Origin: Candidatus Nanosyncoccus nanoralicus
GTDB taxonomy: Bacteria > Patescibacteriota > Saccharimonadia > Saccharimonadales > Saccharimonadaceae
Direction of reading: 5' to 3'
Length of the DNA: 64,000 bases
NCBI RefSeq assembly: GCF_004138405.1
Contig: NZ_PRLL01000001.1
Location: 1-64,000, forward strand
This document shows positions 7,698 through 16,914 of the stretch, one piece after another (within the stretch, counting starts at the first letter, position 1; the number at the start of each line of letters is the position of its first letter). The notes under the pieces were generated by a model. The model saw only the letters and a program-made list of their open reading frames with translations. It was not told where the DNA came from and searched no databases. Both the position numbers and the translations under genes were made by a program.

Positions 7698-10454
7698 TTA
7701 CTCCCTATTATTTAACATTAGAAACATCTCAGAGGCATGCCAAATGCTAGATAGTCTTGGCCCCTTCTCATGACTATAGTGTTCATTGATCAGTTTTTGT
7801 TCTTCCGCCTCAGCTTCGGTTAATTCACCATCAAAAGTTAATGGGTATGCTTCATCCAAAATTGTCGTCAAACCATAATGACCAGGTTCTTGATGTACGC
7901 TCGCCCATTCTTTTGCCGGATGCATTGGATCTACAATATTGCCATGTTTGGCTTCTTTATAATCATTTAACCACCAAGTTAATCCCAGGTATTTATCAGG
8001 CTTTCCCAAATTAAAGTCATATCCAAGTTCAATCCTGTTTTTTCTCCCCCCGTTGATTAATAGGGCAGTCGGATAGTAACCCATTTCTTCCTCATCAACC
8101 TTACCAGTAAATTCTCCATCAATGGCTTTTTGTTTTACTTCAGTACGAATTTTATTTATCAAATCTTGTCGATTATTAGTAATCGCGCCAAGTAGATAAA
8201 GTAACTGGCCAGGATTATCTGCAGACTCTACGCATTTCGGTTCATTTTTTTCTAGTTTATTGCGACAATCGTAAATAGAACCAATCTGTTTCATCCAATT
8301 TTCAAACAGCCAAGTATTCTTAGTTTCTTCAAGTACCATAGCTGCCATCATACCCTCCCGGTACAATCCAGATTCATTTGTTTTTGCCATTAATGTTGTT
8401 CTTGGTTTTCCTTGGTTAATATTCACCAAAATTTCTTGATGTAGAACTTTTAGGATTCGACCTACTTTAGATTCTTCAAAGTTAGGTAGATTAATCTTAT
8501 TTTTGCTGGTAGAAATAGTTTCAGTTGTAATATTTTCAACAAGTTTCGTTTCGCGATTATTAAGTCTATCATCTTCCCATTGGTTGTAATTATTCCAGTC
8601 CTCCCAAATTCTCGCCATGCGTCCTTTTTCAATATGTACGCCGGTTTCATCTTCATAAATTCTTGTAATTTTACCAGCCTGGTCAAGTAATAACACGGTG
8701 TACATGTTTGGGATAATCATCTCGTGGGTAAAGTCAAAACTTCGAACTGTTTGCTTAGTCTGTAAGTCAATTAATTTACCTTTTTTATAGATCAGCTTCT
8801 TGCGATCGCCCATGCCAAAACTAAAGAAATCCGAATTCTTTTTGTGGCTGATTTCATATTTTTGAATAAAATATGTCTGAGCTCTTAGCGGTACATCAAG
8901 TTCATATAGATACTCAGCTAACTCATTCGTCATTTGTTTTGTAAAATCATTTCTCAAAAATGGCTTATAATCAACCCCCGCTCTGTCTAGTGCTTCAACA
9001 TTTTTTATCTCACGATTGTTCAGGTATCCAGAGAATGAAACCCATCCAACTAGGCTCACTATAACTATTACCACCCCAGCCACTACTTTTAACTTTACCT
9101 TCCTAATTACTACTGCCGCAAAAATTACTAAGCTTAATACGATTAATATTAGGATGTATTTTGGCATTGTTGCTTTGAAGCCAAATTTAGCGTGAACTTC
9201 TTGAAGATATTTTATAATACCAATCACCTGTAGGAATATATAGGTAGTCATCGTCTGTATTTTGTATTTTACAAAGAAGTCGCGCACGTAATTTAAAAAT
9301 TTTGTTTTTTCATCCAAATGCGTGAAGATATAAAATAGGATTGCAATAATTAGAAAGTTATAATGTAGAACATATAGAAAACTTTCATATGGATTATAAA
9401 AAATATGTAATACAAAGTTAAAACCATAGGCAGAAAGTAGGGCAAAATAGATTTTCTCTTTGAAGATTTTTCGTTTAGTAAAGAAGTAGTAAAGATTAAT
9501 TAAACTAAATAATCCAAAACATACTAATCCTAGCATGTTTATCAAATTACTTTTCTCTAGAATTAGACCTCCTAGTAAACCAAATTGATATACAAATGAA
9601 GTATTCATCTGGAAGATTACACGTTTAGCGCTCCAGGTTCTTTCAATATATGTAAATTCTTCAGAATTTTTATCCAGTACAAAGCCATTAATACTCGAGG
9701 TAAAGAAATTATTCGCAGATGGCCAAAAAGCTTTCTGTACATCAGCCAACATCACTGTGATTGAAAGTACCACTAGGAGGATCGAGCTAAACTTAATAAA
9801 TTTACACTTTACGTTCTTGTTTAAGAAGATAATTATACTAAGTAAAATTAAGAACTGTACAATATTAGTGAGAGTAAAAGCTAAACTAAAAATTCCTGCG
9901 ATAACTAGCAGCGCATAATCCTTTAATTCTAATTTCTTATCGATTAGACCAGCCGCAATGACCCACATTACCATTAATCCAAACTGTGAAAATACATAGG
10001 TTTCAAAGATTGAATTGAATGACACTTGTGTAAATGACAGTACTAAGATTACGGTTGCTAGTAAACCTGTTTTTTTACTAGCCCCAAGTTTTTGTATTAA
10101 TCGATAAAATAAAGTTGCACTTAACGCTCCAACTGCGGCTTCGAAAATGACTGCTGCCACAATTACTCCAGTAACACGTCCGAGTATTCTTACGAATGGC
10201 TGTGTTAAAATCACAAATAAAGGATGCACTGAAGTTCGATAATGTAGCCCCTCCTGCATGGTCATATCTTGTAATACTCGTGGTGTGTCACCTCCGTAAA
10301 ACACATCGGTTTCTGTGCCGTTAGTAATTAGGTTTACAAAAGACAGTAAGAAGAGATTTAGAGCAAAGACTACTGTAAATATTTTTAAAAACTCTTTAAT
10401 TTTATCACCGTGGCTTGTTAGAAAATCTTTTATCTTCATCTTTAACTCTTTCAT
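7698..10454 (-). CDS. Large membrane protein: GT-C-like N-terminal half with big C-terminal soluble domain
   Basis: 918 aa. The first 475 residues contain about eleven helices, with TDVFYGGDTPR (D50, D56) and HYRTSVHPLF in the first outside loop, resembling GT-C acidic-loop enzymes. Residues about 485-918 form a large soluble region, probably extracytoplasmic, with many aromatic and charged residues, two Cys (in YDCRNK and PKCVES) and no motif I can name. Second gene of the minus-strand glycan operon, 31 bp after the GT2-GT4 gene. Sugar transfer to a surface polymer is inferred from topology and neighbours. The role of the C-terminal domain is unknown. Confidence 0.55.
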   Translation of the reverse strand: MKELKMKIKDFLTSHGDKIKEFLKIFTVVFALNLFLLSFVNLITNGTETDVFYGGDTPRVLQDMTMQEGLHYRTSVHPLFVILTQPFVRILGRVTGVIVAAVIFEAAVGALSATLFYRLIQKLGASKKTGLLATVILVLSFTQVSFNSIFETYVFSQFGLMVMWVIAAGLIDKKLELKDYALLVIAGIFSLAFTLTNIVQFLILLSIIIFLNKNVKCKFIKFSSILLVVLSITVMLADVQKAFWPSANNFFTSSINGFVLDKNSEEFTYIERTWSAKRVIFQMNTSFVYQFGLLGGLILEKSNLINMLGLVCFGLFSLINLYYFFTKRKIFKEKIYFALLSAYGFNFVLHIFYNPYESFLYVLHYNFLIIAILFYIFTHLDEKTKFLNYVRDFFVKYKIQTMTTYIFLQVIGIIKYLQEVHAKFGFKATMPKYILILIVLSLVIFAAVVIRKVKLKVVAGVVIVIVSLVGWVSFSGYLNNREIKNVEALDRAGVDYKPFLRNDFTKQMTNELAEYLYELDVPLRAQTYFIQKYEISHKKNSDFFSFGMGDRKKLIYKKGKLIDLQTKQTVRSFDFTHEMIIPNMYTVLLLDQAGKITRIYEDETGVHIEKGRMARIWEDWNNYNQWEDDRLNNRETKLVENITTETISTSKNKINLPNFEESKVGRILKVLHQEILVNINQGKPRTTLMAKTNESGLYREGMMAAMVLEETKNTWLFENWMKQIGSIYDCRNKLEKNEPKCVESADNPGQLLYLLGAITNNRQDLINKIRTEVKQKAIDGEFTGKVDEEEMGYYPTALLINGGRKNRIELGYDFNLGKPDKYLGLTWWLNDYKEAKHGNIVDPMHPAKEWASVHQEPGHYGLTTILDEAYPLTFDGELTEAEAEEQKLINEHYSHEKGPRLSSIWHASEMFLMLNNRE

Positions 10455-10485
10455 CTTATTTTTCCTTACTCCACCTCGTTATTTT

Positions 10486-12633
10486 TTAGAAGTCTTCCTT
10501 CATCTTCTTAATAAACGCCTTCCAGCTATGCCTCTCCTCAAGTAATTTCTGCGCCTCCTCCACATACTCTTCGTATTTTCTTGGGTTCTTTCTAAAATCT
10601 TTCAGCTTCCTTACGTAGCCATCAACATCTCTAATTTCTTTGACTAGGGAACCAGTCTTTCCATCTTGAATAAATTCATGTACGCCACCGTCGTTACTGG
10701 CCAGAATTGGCAACCCTGCCGCAGTTGCCTCAAGTAGAATATTTGGTACGCCATCACCCACGCTTGTGTAAAGCAAAATGTCATAATTCTCAGTTGGCAA
10801 GCTTGAAAATCCATCAAATGCCCCTCGATAATTAATTACCGGGACTCCATTAAAGAAGTTTTTATCTACATCATCCGAAAACGCCCCAAATACGTCAATC
10901 TGAAACTCCTTTGGATCCAACTTATTTGCGATTAACTTAATCATGTCTGGCATCTTTTCTCTTGTCACTCGACTCGCCCAAAGCACCTTCACTTTTTTGT
11001 TAGCTTCAGCATGATGAACCGGTTTTATTTCATCCATGATTGGTTGATATTGGACTTTGAATAGTTTCTCGTCCAGTGCGTTCTTCTCGACCGATTCTTC
11101 AACAAAAGTTTGATTGTCTGTGAAAATTTTCTTTACTACTGGATAGATATCAAAAATGAATGGATCATCAAAAGAGAAGCGGCAAGTAAAGTTACTCTCT
11201 GGAATAAAACAAGAGGCAAATACTGAGACAGTCAATTCATAATGATTTTTGATGAGCTCCTGGTGCTTATATGCCCAGGCATACGCATATTCTGAGTTAA
11301 TAATATGTAGTCTCTTGCATTTAAGTTGCGTAATTACTCTTGATAATAACTCGTCTTTTTCATAAGGGGGGAGCCCCTCCGCCAATTTGCCAAACTCAAT
11401 TAAATCAGTATTTTTTGGTAACATTTTTGCCCAGACATTTTTATTCGGCAAAGTTGTAATCACTGTAAACTTAGAACCCGGATGAATCTCCTCTATTGCT
11501 TTCATCATGTTTAGCATTACCTTATCAGCACCCCCTCGTACCACCCAAGGTACCATGAAAATATAATCAGGCGTATGTGTAACCGACTGCGCAATCTTCA
11601 AATAAGTTTCTCCAATCATTGACAAGTCACTTGGATCATAAATCTGGGTGCGTTTCAAAATAAATGGGTATGGATAAAGTTGAGTTTCAAGTGGATTGAT
11701 TTTTGCCCATTCTCTCACTACAAATTCCGGAATTTTTCCAAGCTTATTTTTTTGATTAAATTTATTCAAAACCTTTAGAGTTAGTTTTGCTGGTGGCGTA
11801 ATAAAATAGTTTAAGAAATTATTATCTCGAATTTTCTTATATAATTTATAGCCTTTTCTCTTTAAAGAGACTTCAACTGGTACGTCAGCATGTGAATCTG
11901 CACGAAATTCGCGTACTTTTGCAAAATCAAAAAACTCCATATACGGAATAATTTGATTCGTATTATTACTGGAAGAAAGTCTTGAGTTATTTGATCTACG
12001 GTAAAATAGAATTGTTTCTTTCGCAATTATATGCTTAATTCCGGCATTTGTTGTTTCGATATTAAAAACATAATCCTCATGAGAATAGCCTCCAGTCAGA
12101 TGCTGGTAAGGGAACTTTAGTAGGGTAGAAGTCTTTGCCATTAGGATTGCACACCAACGGTTTTCTCCTAGCAGTACAATTGTATCTTTCTCACGCGGCA
12201 AGGTTTCCGTTTGAATAGTCAGGACATTGTTTACTTCAGTACCAAAGGTTAAAATTCCTTCCGGATGTACGATTACTTCTTCAGTTGCACCAATTAATGC
12301 TCCGTAGGCCACGACTAGCCAGTTATCTGAAATTAGATCGTCGCCATCTAGGAAGGTCAAATATTCACCACTAGCTTTTTGTGCTAGGAAATTACGAGAT
12401 GGTCCAGGATCGCCAAAGTTGTTTTCATAAATTACTACATTTGGCATCTTTGCGTATCGCTTAAAATATTCCTTGGTGATCTGGTCGCCATTATCGATAT
12501 GAATTAAAATTTCATAACTAATCTTTTTTTCTTCAAGCCTCTTGGTTGCCTCAAGAATACCTCTCATCGTTTTATGCGCCACCAACCCTTCGTTGTGCGC
12601 AGTGACTGCCACCGTTAAATCGTACCTCTTCAT
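10486..12633 (-). CDS. Bifunctional GT2-GT4 glycosyltransferase
   Basis: 715 aa with two catalytic modules. The N-terminus (about 1-230) is a GT-A fold family 2 transferase: TVAVTAHNEG, then PSRNFLAQKASGEYLTFLDGDD, with DGDD as the metal/nucleotide-sugar site. The C-terminus (about 345-715) is a GT-B fold family 4 transferase: VPWVVRGGADKVML for the acceptor side, and LLEATAAGLPILASNDGGVHEFI with the conserved Glu region near the end. No membrane segments, so it acts in the cytoplasm, probably adding two successive sugars to a lipid-linked glycan. It heads the operon with three GT-C-like proteins. A TGC-TATAAT box ends ten bases before its ATG and no SD is seen. Confidence 0.85.
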   Translation of the reverse strand: MKRYDLTVAVTAHNEGLVAHKTMRGILEATKRLEEKKISYEILIHIDNGDQITKEYFKRYAKMPNVVIYENNFGDPGPSRNFLAQKASGEYLTFLDGDDLISDNWLVVAYGALIGATEEVIVHPEGILTFGTEVNNVLTIQTETLPREKDTIVLLGENRWCAILMAKTSTLLKFPYQHLTGGYSHEDYVFNIETTNAGIKHIIAKETILFYRRSNNSRLSSSNNTNQIIPYMEFFDFAKVREFRADSHADVPVEVSLKRKGYKLYKKIRDNNFLNYFITPPAKLTLKVLNKFNQKNKLGKIPEFVVREWAKINPLETQLYPYPFILKRTQIYDPSDLSMIGETYLKIAQSVTHTPDYIFMVPWVVRGGADKVMLNMMKAIEEIHPGSKFTVITTLPNKNVWAKMLPKNTDLIEFGKLAEGLPPYEKDELLSRVITQLKCKRLHIINSEYAYAWAYKHQELIKNHYELTVSVFASCFIPESNFTCRFSFDDPFIFDIYPVVKKIFTDNQTFVEESVEKNALDEKLFKVQYQPIMDEIKPVHHAEANKKVKVLWASRVTREKMPDMIKLIANKLDPKEFQIDVFGAFSDDVDKNFFNGVPVINYRGAFDGFSSLPTENYDILLYTSVGDGVPNILLEATAAGLPILASNDGGVHEFIQDGKTGSLVKEIRDVDGYVRKLKDFRKNPRKYEEYVEEAQKLLEERHSWKAFIKKMKEDF

Positions 12634-12679
12634 ATTAGCTTGTATTATAGCATAGTGTATCTAATGTTATAATTAAGCC
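12634..12679. promoter_or_regulatory. Divergent near-leaderless promoter pair
   Basis: Two -10 boxes lie back to back in a 46-bp gap. The minus-strand TATAAT (12649-12644) ends 10 nt before the ATG at 12633. The plus-strand TATAAT (12668-12673) ends 6 nt before the ATG at 12680. Both are preceded by TG one base upstream. No -35 consensus or SD is visible. Confidence 0.65.
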
Positions 12680-13858
12680 ATGAGAAAAGACGCCAAAAAG
12701 TCATCCTCGAGTGCAAAAGTTGTTATTATCCGTAATACCTTTCCTCAATTTTACGGAGGCGGAGAAACCTATCAACTAACTCTTTCTAGTCTTCTGTCAG
12801 ACCATTCTTATCACCCGATTATCTTTAGTTCTTCGGAAAAACTTTTAAAAAGTAGCAAGCAATCCAAGATTTCTTGCCAGCGAGCCCCCTTCCTTAAATT
12901 CCAGAACTGGAGTGGTCTAAAAAATCTTCTACTTCCATTCTATTTTCTTTGGCAACTTTATCTTTATTTTTGGTATCATCACCAATTTAAAAAACTAAAA
13001 CCCATAACTGTTATCATTGAGTCTCGCGATGATTTTCTCGCTGCCACGCTCGCAGCCAAAAAACTAGGCATCCAAACTCTCTGGATTGATCACATGGATT
13101 TTCGCAGTTGGGTTCTTCAAAATGTTGAACAGAAGTATAAGAATCTTATCGGTAAGCAAATTTTAAAAGCCGCAAGAATAGTAGATCGTATTATCTTCAT
13201 TTCGGATTATGAACGTCAGTTTTTTGAAAAGCTCATTAAAAAAACATCGCTGCCACCTTTTCAAAATCTAATCACTATCAAAAATGGCGCCATCGATACT
13301 TTTTCTGAATACCAAGCTATTCCGATTACTCCAAAATCCCTCATTTATCTGGGTCGCCTTGAAGATTACAAGGGAATTAAGGAGTTAATTGCTGCCTTTC
13401 AGGAAATTTCATCAAACCATAAAGATGCTACTTTACATATTTATGGTGCCGGTCCTCTTGCTGATTATTGTAAACAGCATCAAACCTCGCAGATTATTTA
13501 TCATGGGTTCTCCGATCAGCCCCTAGCCAAGGTTGCCTCTGCCGAAATTTTTGTCTTGCCATCATATATTGAAGGGCTCAGTCTCGCTCTCATTGATGCT
13601 GCCATGTTGCAAAAAGCAATCATCACAACCAATATCGATGGTAATCCAGAGGTTGTACAAGATTCTTTTAATGGACTTCTTGTTCCAGCAAAAGATCAGC
13701 ACTCTCTTGCTAAGGCTATTGATAAACTTTTACAAAACCCTGCACTTACCCAAGAATTCGCTAAGGCTTCCAGAATAAAATATCTCAATGAATTTGATTT
13801 TGCGAAAACTGTTAAAGAGCAACTAATTCCAATCATAGAAGGGAAAGATCATGTCTAA
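12680..13858 (+). CDS. GT4-family glycosyltransferase
   Basis: 392 aa, GT-B fold. N-terminal PQFYGGGETYQL is the glycine-rich acceptor loop. The C-terminal half has YLGRLEDYKGIKELI and EIFVLPSYIEGLSLALIDAA, the family 4 donor-site segment, then NIDGNPEVV. Two or three basic clusters in the N-terminal half could hold it to the membrane surface. It is leaderless (-10 ending at 12673) and overlaps the next glycosyltransferase by 8 bp, so the pair is co-translated. Likely role: adding a sugar to the lipid-linked surface glycan. Confidence 0.88.
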   Translation: MRKDAKKSSSSAKVVIIRNTFPQFYGGGETYQLTLSSLLSDHSYHPIIFSSSEKLLKSSKQSKISCQRAPFLKFQNWSGLKNLLLPFYFLWQLYLYFWYHHQFKKLKPITVIIESRDDFLAATLAAKKLGIQTLWIDHMDFRSWVLQNVEQKYKNLIGKQILKAARIVDRIIFISDYERQFFEKLIKKTSLPPFQNLITIKNGAIDTFSEYQAIPITPKSLIYLGRLEDYKGIKELIAAFQEISSNHKDATLHIYGAGPLADYCKQHQTSQIIYHGFSDQPLAKVASAEIFVLPSYIEGLSLALIDAAMLQKAIITTNIDGNPEVVQDSFNGLLVPAKDQHSLAKAIDKLLQNPALTQEFAKASRIKYLNEFDFAKTVKEQLIPIIEGKDHV

Positions 13859-14834
13859 ACACCCTACAGTCTCTGTCATTGTCCCAGCTTACAATGTTGA
13901 AAAATATCTTGCTCCTTGTCTCGATTCCATTTTAAATCAAACCTTCTCTGATTTTGAAATCGTCATTATTGATGATGGCTCTACTGACCGCACTCCAGAA
14001 GTTATTTCTAAATATTCTTTAGATCCACGCATTAGATCCCACACTCAGCAAAATTCTGGTATCTCCGTTGCTCGTAATCAGGGACTTAAAATGTCTCGCG
14101 GTCAATATCTTTGCTATATTGATAGTGACGACCTCATTGCTAAAGATTATCTCGAAAAACTCATTACTCCACTTCTTCAAAATCCCGAAATTGATATCAC
14201 TGTTTGTGGCTATCAAGAAGTCTATCAGACTCATAGTTTTCACCACATTCCCACTCCAAAAATCTCTTCCGGTATGCAAGCTACTCAAGATTTTCTTATC
14301 AAACAGCAAGATCTTGATATCCTAATTTGGAATAAAATGTATCGTAAAAACTTATTTACGGATAATCACATCCTCTATCCTGCTGGGCAAATTCATGAAG
14401 ACAACCTTACTACTTATAAGCTATTTTTCGCTGCAAAAAATATTCAATATTTAGCAGAAGAACTCTATTTTTATCAACGTAGAAATTCTTATATTACTAA
14501 AAACTTTACTTCCACTGAAAAGACTCTGACTCGTCTTAAGTCAAAAGAGCAGATGGCGAAAGAAGCAAAGACCTATCTCCGAACTCCTGAATCTAAACTT
14601 ATTTGCAATGTTTCACTTATTTTGGCCTATTTTGCCTACATTGATAATGCAATTACATGTCATATTGACCAAAAATACTATCAGGAATACCGCGAGAAAG
14701 CCCTCCGTGCTCTAATGATTAATCGAAAAAACCCCTATCTTACTCAAAAACTCCGTCTCTATTCAGTCTTACTCTCCACACCGAAGGGCTTTCTTTATCG
14801 CATATTTCGCAAAATCACTTTAAAACAGGTATAA
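13851..14834 (+). CDS. GT2-family glycosyltransferase
   Basis: 327 aa, GT-A fold: VSVIVPAYNVEKYL at the start, IDDGSTDRTPE, then ARNQGLKMSRGQYLCYIDSDD with the metal-binding DSDD at about residues 92-95. An SD (GAAGGGAAAG) lies within the end of the preceding GT4 gene. No membrane helices are obvious apart from an amphipathic C-terminus. It probably adds one sugar to the surface polysaccharide repeat. The stop overlaps the -10 of galE. Confidence 0.88.
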   Translation: MSKHPTVSVIVPAYNVEKYLAPCLDSILNQTFSDFEIVIIDDGSTDRTPEVISKYSLDPRIRSHTQQNSGISVARNQGLKMSRGQYLCYIDSDDLIAKDYLEKLITPLLQNPEIDITVCGYQEVYQTHSFHHIPTPKISSGMQATQDFLIKQQDLDILIWNKMYRKNLFTDNHILYPAGQIHEDNLTTYKLFFAAKNIQYLAEELYFYQRRNSYITKNFTSTEKTLTRLKSKEQMAKEAKTYLRTPESKLICNVSLILAYFAYIDNAITCHIDQKYYQEYREKALRALMINRKNPYLTQKLRLYSVLLSTPKGFLYRIFRKITLKQV

Positions 14835-14835
14835 T
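14830..14835 (+). promoter_or_regulatory. galE -10 box
   Basis: TATAAT overlaps the stop codon of the upstream GT2 gene. The ATG is 31 bp further, preceded by an AAAAAAGGAG SD, so this transcript has an ordinary leader. Confidence 0.55.
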
Positions 14836-14866
14836 ATAGTTTAAAATCACCAAAAAAGGAGTTAAC

Positions 14867-15868
14867 ATGAAAATTCTCGTCACCGGTGGTACCGGTTATA
14901 TCGGCTCCCACACTGTTGTCGAACTGCAAAATCAAGGGCATCAAGTCGAAATCCTCGACAACCTTTTTAATAGCAAGATTACTGTTCTTGATAAAATTAA
15001 TCAAATTACCGGCCAAACCCCAGTCTTTCATCAAGTTGACCTACTCGATTATCAAAAAATGCGTGAACTTTTTGCCTCCACACATTTTGATGCGGTCATT
15101 CACTTTGCTGGCCTAAAAGCCGTTGCTGAGTCTATCGAGCAGCCTCTTCGCTACTATGAAAATAATGTTACCGGCACTCTCAATCTCTTGAAGTGTATGG
15201 CTGAATTTAAGGTTAATCGAATTATTTTCTCCTCTTCTGCCACCGTCTATGGTAATATTAACTCTGGTAAACTCGATGAGTCAATGACTACTGGTGTTGA
15301 TATCACCAATCCTTATGGAGAAACCAAGCATGTCATAGAAAAAATCCTTGAGTCCGAGGCTACTTCCCGTCCTGAACTTTCAGTTGTGATCTTAAGATAT
15401 TTTAACCCAGTTGGCGCTCATATCTCTGGTCTCCTCGGTGAGGATCCAAACGGCATTCCCAACAATCTTATGCCAGTCGTTATGCGTGTTGCTGAAGGTA
15501 AAATTAAAGAGCTTCAGATCTATGGTGACGATTATAATACCCCAGATGGTACCTGTATTCGTGATTATATCCATGTAGTAGATCTCGCCAAGGGCCACCT
15601 CGCTGCCTTGAAGGCCACAGATACTCCGGGTGCCAAAGTTTATAATCTAGGCTCTGGTAAGGGTTCTTCTGTCCTTGAGATTATCAAAGCCTTCGAAGAT
15701 GCTAGTGGCAAACCACTCCCCCACCACATCTCTGATCGTCGCCCAGGTGATCTTGCCGAAATCTTTGCTGATCCAAGCAAAGCTAAGCGAGAGCTTGACT
15801 GGCAGACCGAGCTTACAGTGGCCGATGCTATGCGCGATACTATTAATTTCTTAAATAATCAAAAATAG
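14867..15868 (+). CDS. galE: UDP-glucose 4-epimerase
   Basis: 333 aa, the usual length. Extended SDR fold with the NAD-binding GGTGYIGSHT at residues 7-16. The catalytic triad is visible: SSSATVYG (Ser/Thr) and NPYGETK (Tyr and Lys, YxxxK). The C-terminal region has RPGDLAEIFADPSKAKREL, typical of GalE. It interconverts UDP-Glc and UDP-Gal in the cytoplasm. With the UDP-galactopyranose mutase at 18557 it completes a route to UDP-galactofuranose for the glycan made by the surrounding transferases. Strong SD AAAAAAGGAG. UDP-GlcNAc epimerase activity cannot be excluded. Confidence 0.95.
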   Translation: MKILVTGGTGYIGSHTVVELQNQGHQVEILDNLFNSKITVLDKINQITGQTPVFHQVDLLDYQKMRELFASTHFDAVIHFAGLKAVAESIEQPLRYYENNVTGTLNLLKCMAEFKVNRIIFSSSATVYGNINSGKLDESMTTGVDITNPYGETKHVIEKILESEATSRPELSVVILRYFNPVGAHISGLLGEDPNGIPNNLMPVVMRVAEGKIKELQIYGDDYNTPDGTCIRDYIHVVDLAKGHLAALKATDTPGAKVYNLGSGKGSSVLEIIKAFEDASGKPLPHHISDRRPGDLAEIFADPSKAKRELDWQTELTVADAMRDTINFLNNQK

Positions 15869-15875
15869 GTACACC

Positions 15876-15909
15876 AAAAAATACCGGTTTTAAAAACTGG
15901 TATTTTTTA
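15876..15909. terminator. Bidirectional terminator
   Basis: ATACCGGTTTT / AAAACTGGTAT stem flanked by A6 and T6 runs, between convergent galE and the GT2 gene. It shares its ATACC...GGTAT core with other terminators in the window. Confidence 0.85.
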
Positions 15910-15913
15910 TAGA

Positions 15914-16852
15914 TTATTTTCGAATCTTCGCCGCCAAACTTGCAAAAGGTAGGATCAATGGGTTCAGATATTTCCATTTTTTCACAATCGCCTGATTACT
16001 TCTTGCTACTGCTAAGGCGTGTGAAATGCGCCAGCGTATCATTACTCTTAATAGCCAGTATTTCTGATCTTTAGTTGGATTGTCTCCCACCCACGTTTTC
16101 AGATAGTTAAAACTTCTTTGCCAATTCCGCCAAGGTAGGGAAGAACTTGCTACGGTGCTAGTCTCGGTTCCATAATGATAGATATAGTATGGTTTTGCTA
16201 AAAATTTTAAATCCATCAGTCCTTCAAGTCTGGCACATTCCAAATAATGTAAAACAAAATTTGTGTCTTCCGCGAAGTCCCACCCAAGTGGAAATTCTAA
16301 GTTGTATTTTTTAATAATTTCAGCTCGAAACATTTTGTTCACGGAAGCATATAGCCTTCCGTCCGAGGCCAAATTCTTCAAAATATAGGTTTTATAATCT
16401 TCATCTGCCCTACGTTCTTCTATTTGGTTTGTAAACATTTCTTTTTCTGTCTTTTGGTGAATTCTCTTATATAAAAATCCTGCAGTTATTACCGCCACAC
16501 TCTTATCAGTTAAAAGCTTGCTCATTTCGCTTAAATAGTTTTTAGATACCGTATCATCAGAATCAATAAATGCTACCAGCTCACCGTGCATCTTCTTTAA
16601 AGCTGTATTCCTTGCGGCGGCAGGTCCAGCATTTTCTTGTTGGATCAGTACAATTTTCTTCTTAGAACCAGTCAATTTTTGTTGACGGCAAAACTCCGAT
16701 AATAGGGAAAAGCTATCATCTTTTGAGCCGTCATCCACGCAGATAATCTCCAAATTTTCATAACGATTCTTTACTAGTCGATCCAGTAGCTTTACTGCCT
16801 TGTCTCCCGTATTGTAGACCGGAATAATAATCGATATGAGAGGTGTCTTCAT
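15914..16852 (-). CDS. GT2-family glycosyltransferase
   Basis: 312 aa, GT-A fold: ISIIIPVYNTGDKAVK, VDDGSKDDSF, GPAAARNTALKKMHGELVAFIDSDD. The DSDD metal site and later WDFAEDTNFVLHYLE (acceptor-side acidic residues) are intact. A hydrophobic, basic C-terminus may contact the membrane. It stands alone on the minus strand inside the polysaccharide locus. The start is leaderless: TGG-TACAAT (16864-16859) ends six bases before the ATG. Confidence 0.87.
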   Translation of the reverse strand: MKTPLISIIIPVYNTGDKAVKLLDRLVKNRYENLEIICVDDGSKDDSFSLLSEFCRQQKLTGSKKKIVLIQQENAGPAAARNTALKKMHGELVAFIDSDDTVSKNYLSEMSKLLTDKSVAVITAGFLYKRIHQKTEKEMFTNQIEERRADEDYKTYILKNLASDGRLYASVNKMFRAEIIKKYNLEFPLGWDFAEDTNFVLHYLECARLEGLMDLKFLAKPYYIYHYGTETSTVASSSLPWRNWQRSFNYLKTWVGDNPTKDQKYWLLRVMIRWRISHALAVARSNQAIVKKWKYLNPLILPFASLAAKIRK

Positions 16853-16914
16853 ACGCCTATTGTACCATTATGAAAATATTTTTTGTCCAACTTCTCTATG
16901 ATATAATTTAAGAT
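16853..16914. promoter_or_regulatory. Divergent leaderless promoter pair
   Basis: Minus-strand TACAAT (16864-16859) lies 6 nt before ATG 16852. Plus-strand TGA-TATAAT (16902-16907) lies 7 nt before ATG 16915. Neither start has an SD. Confidence 0.65.
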
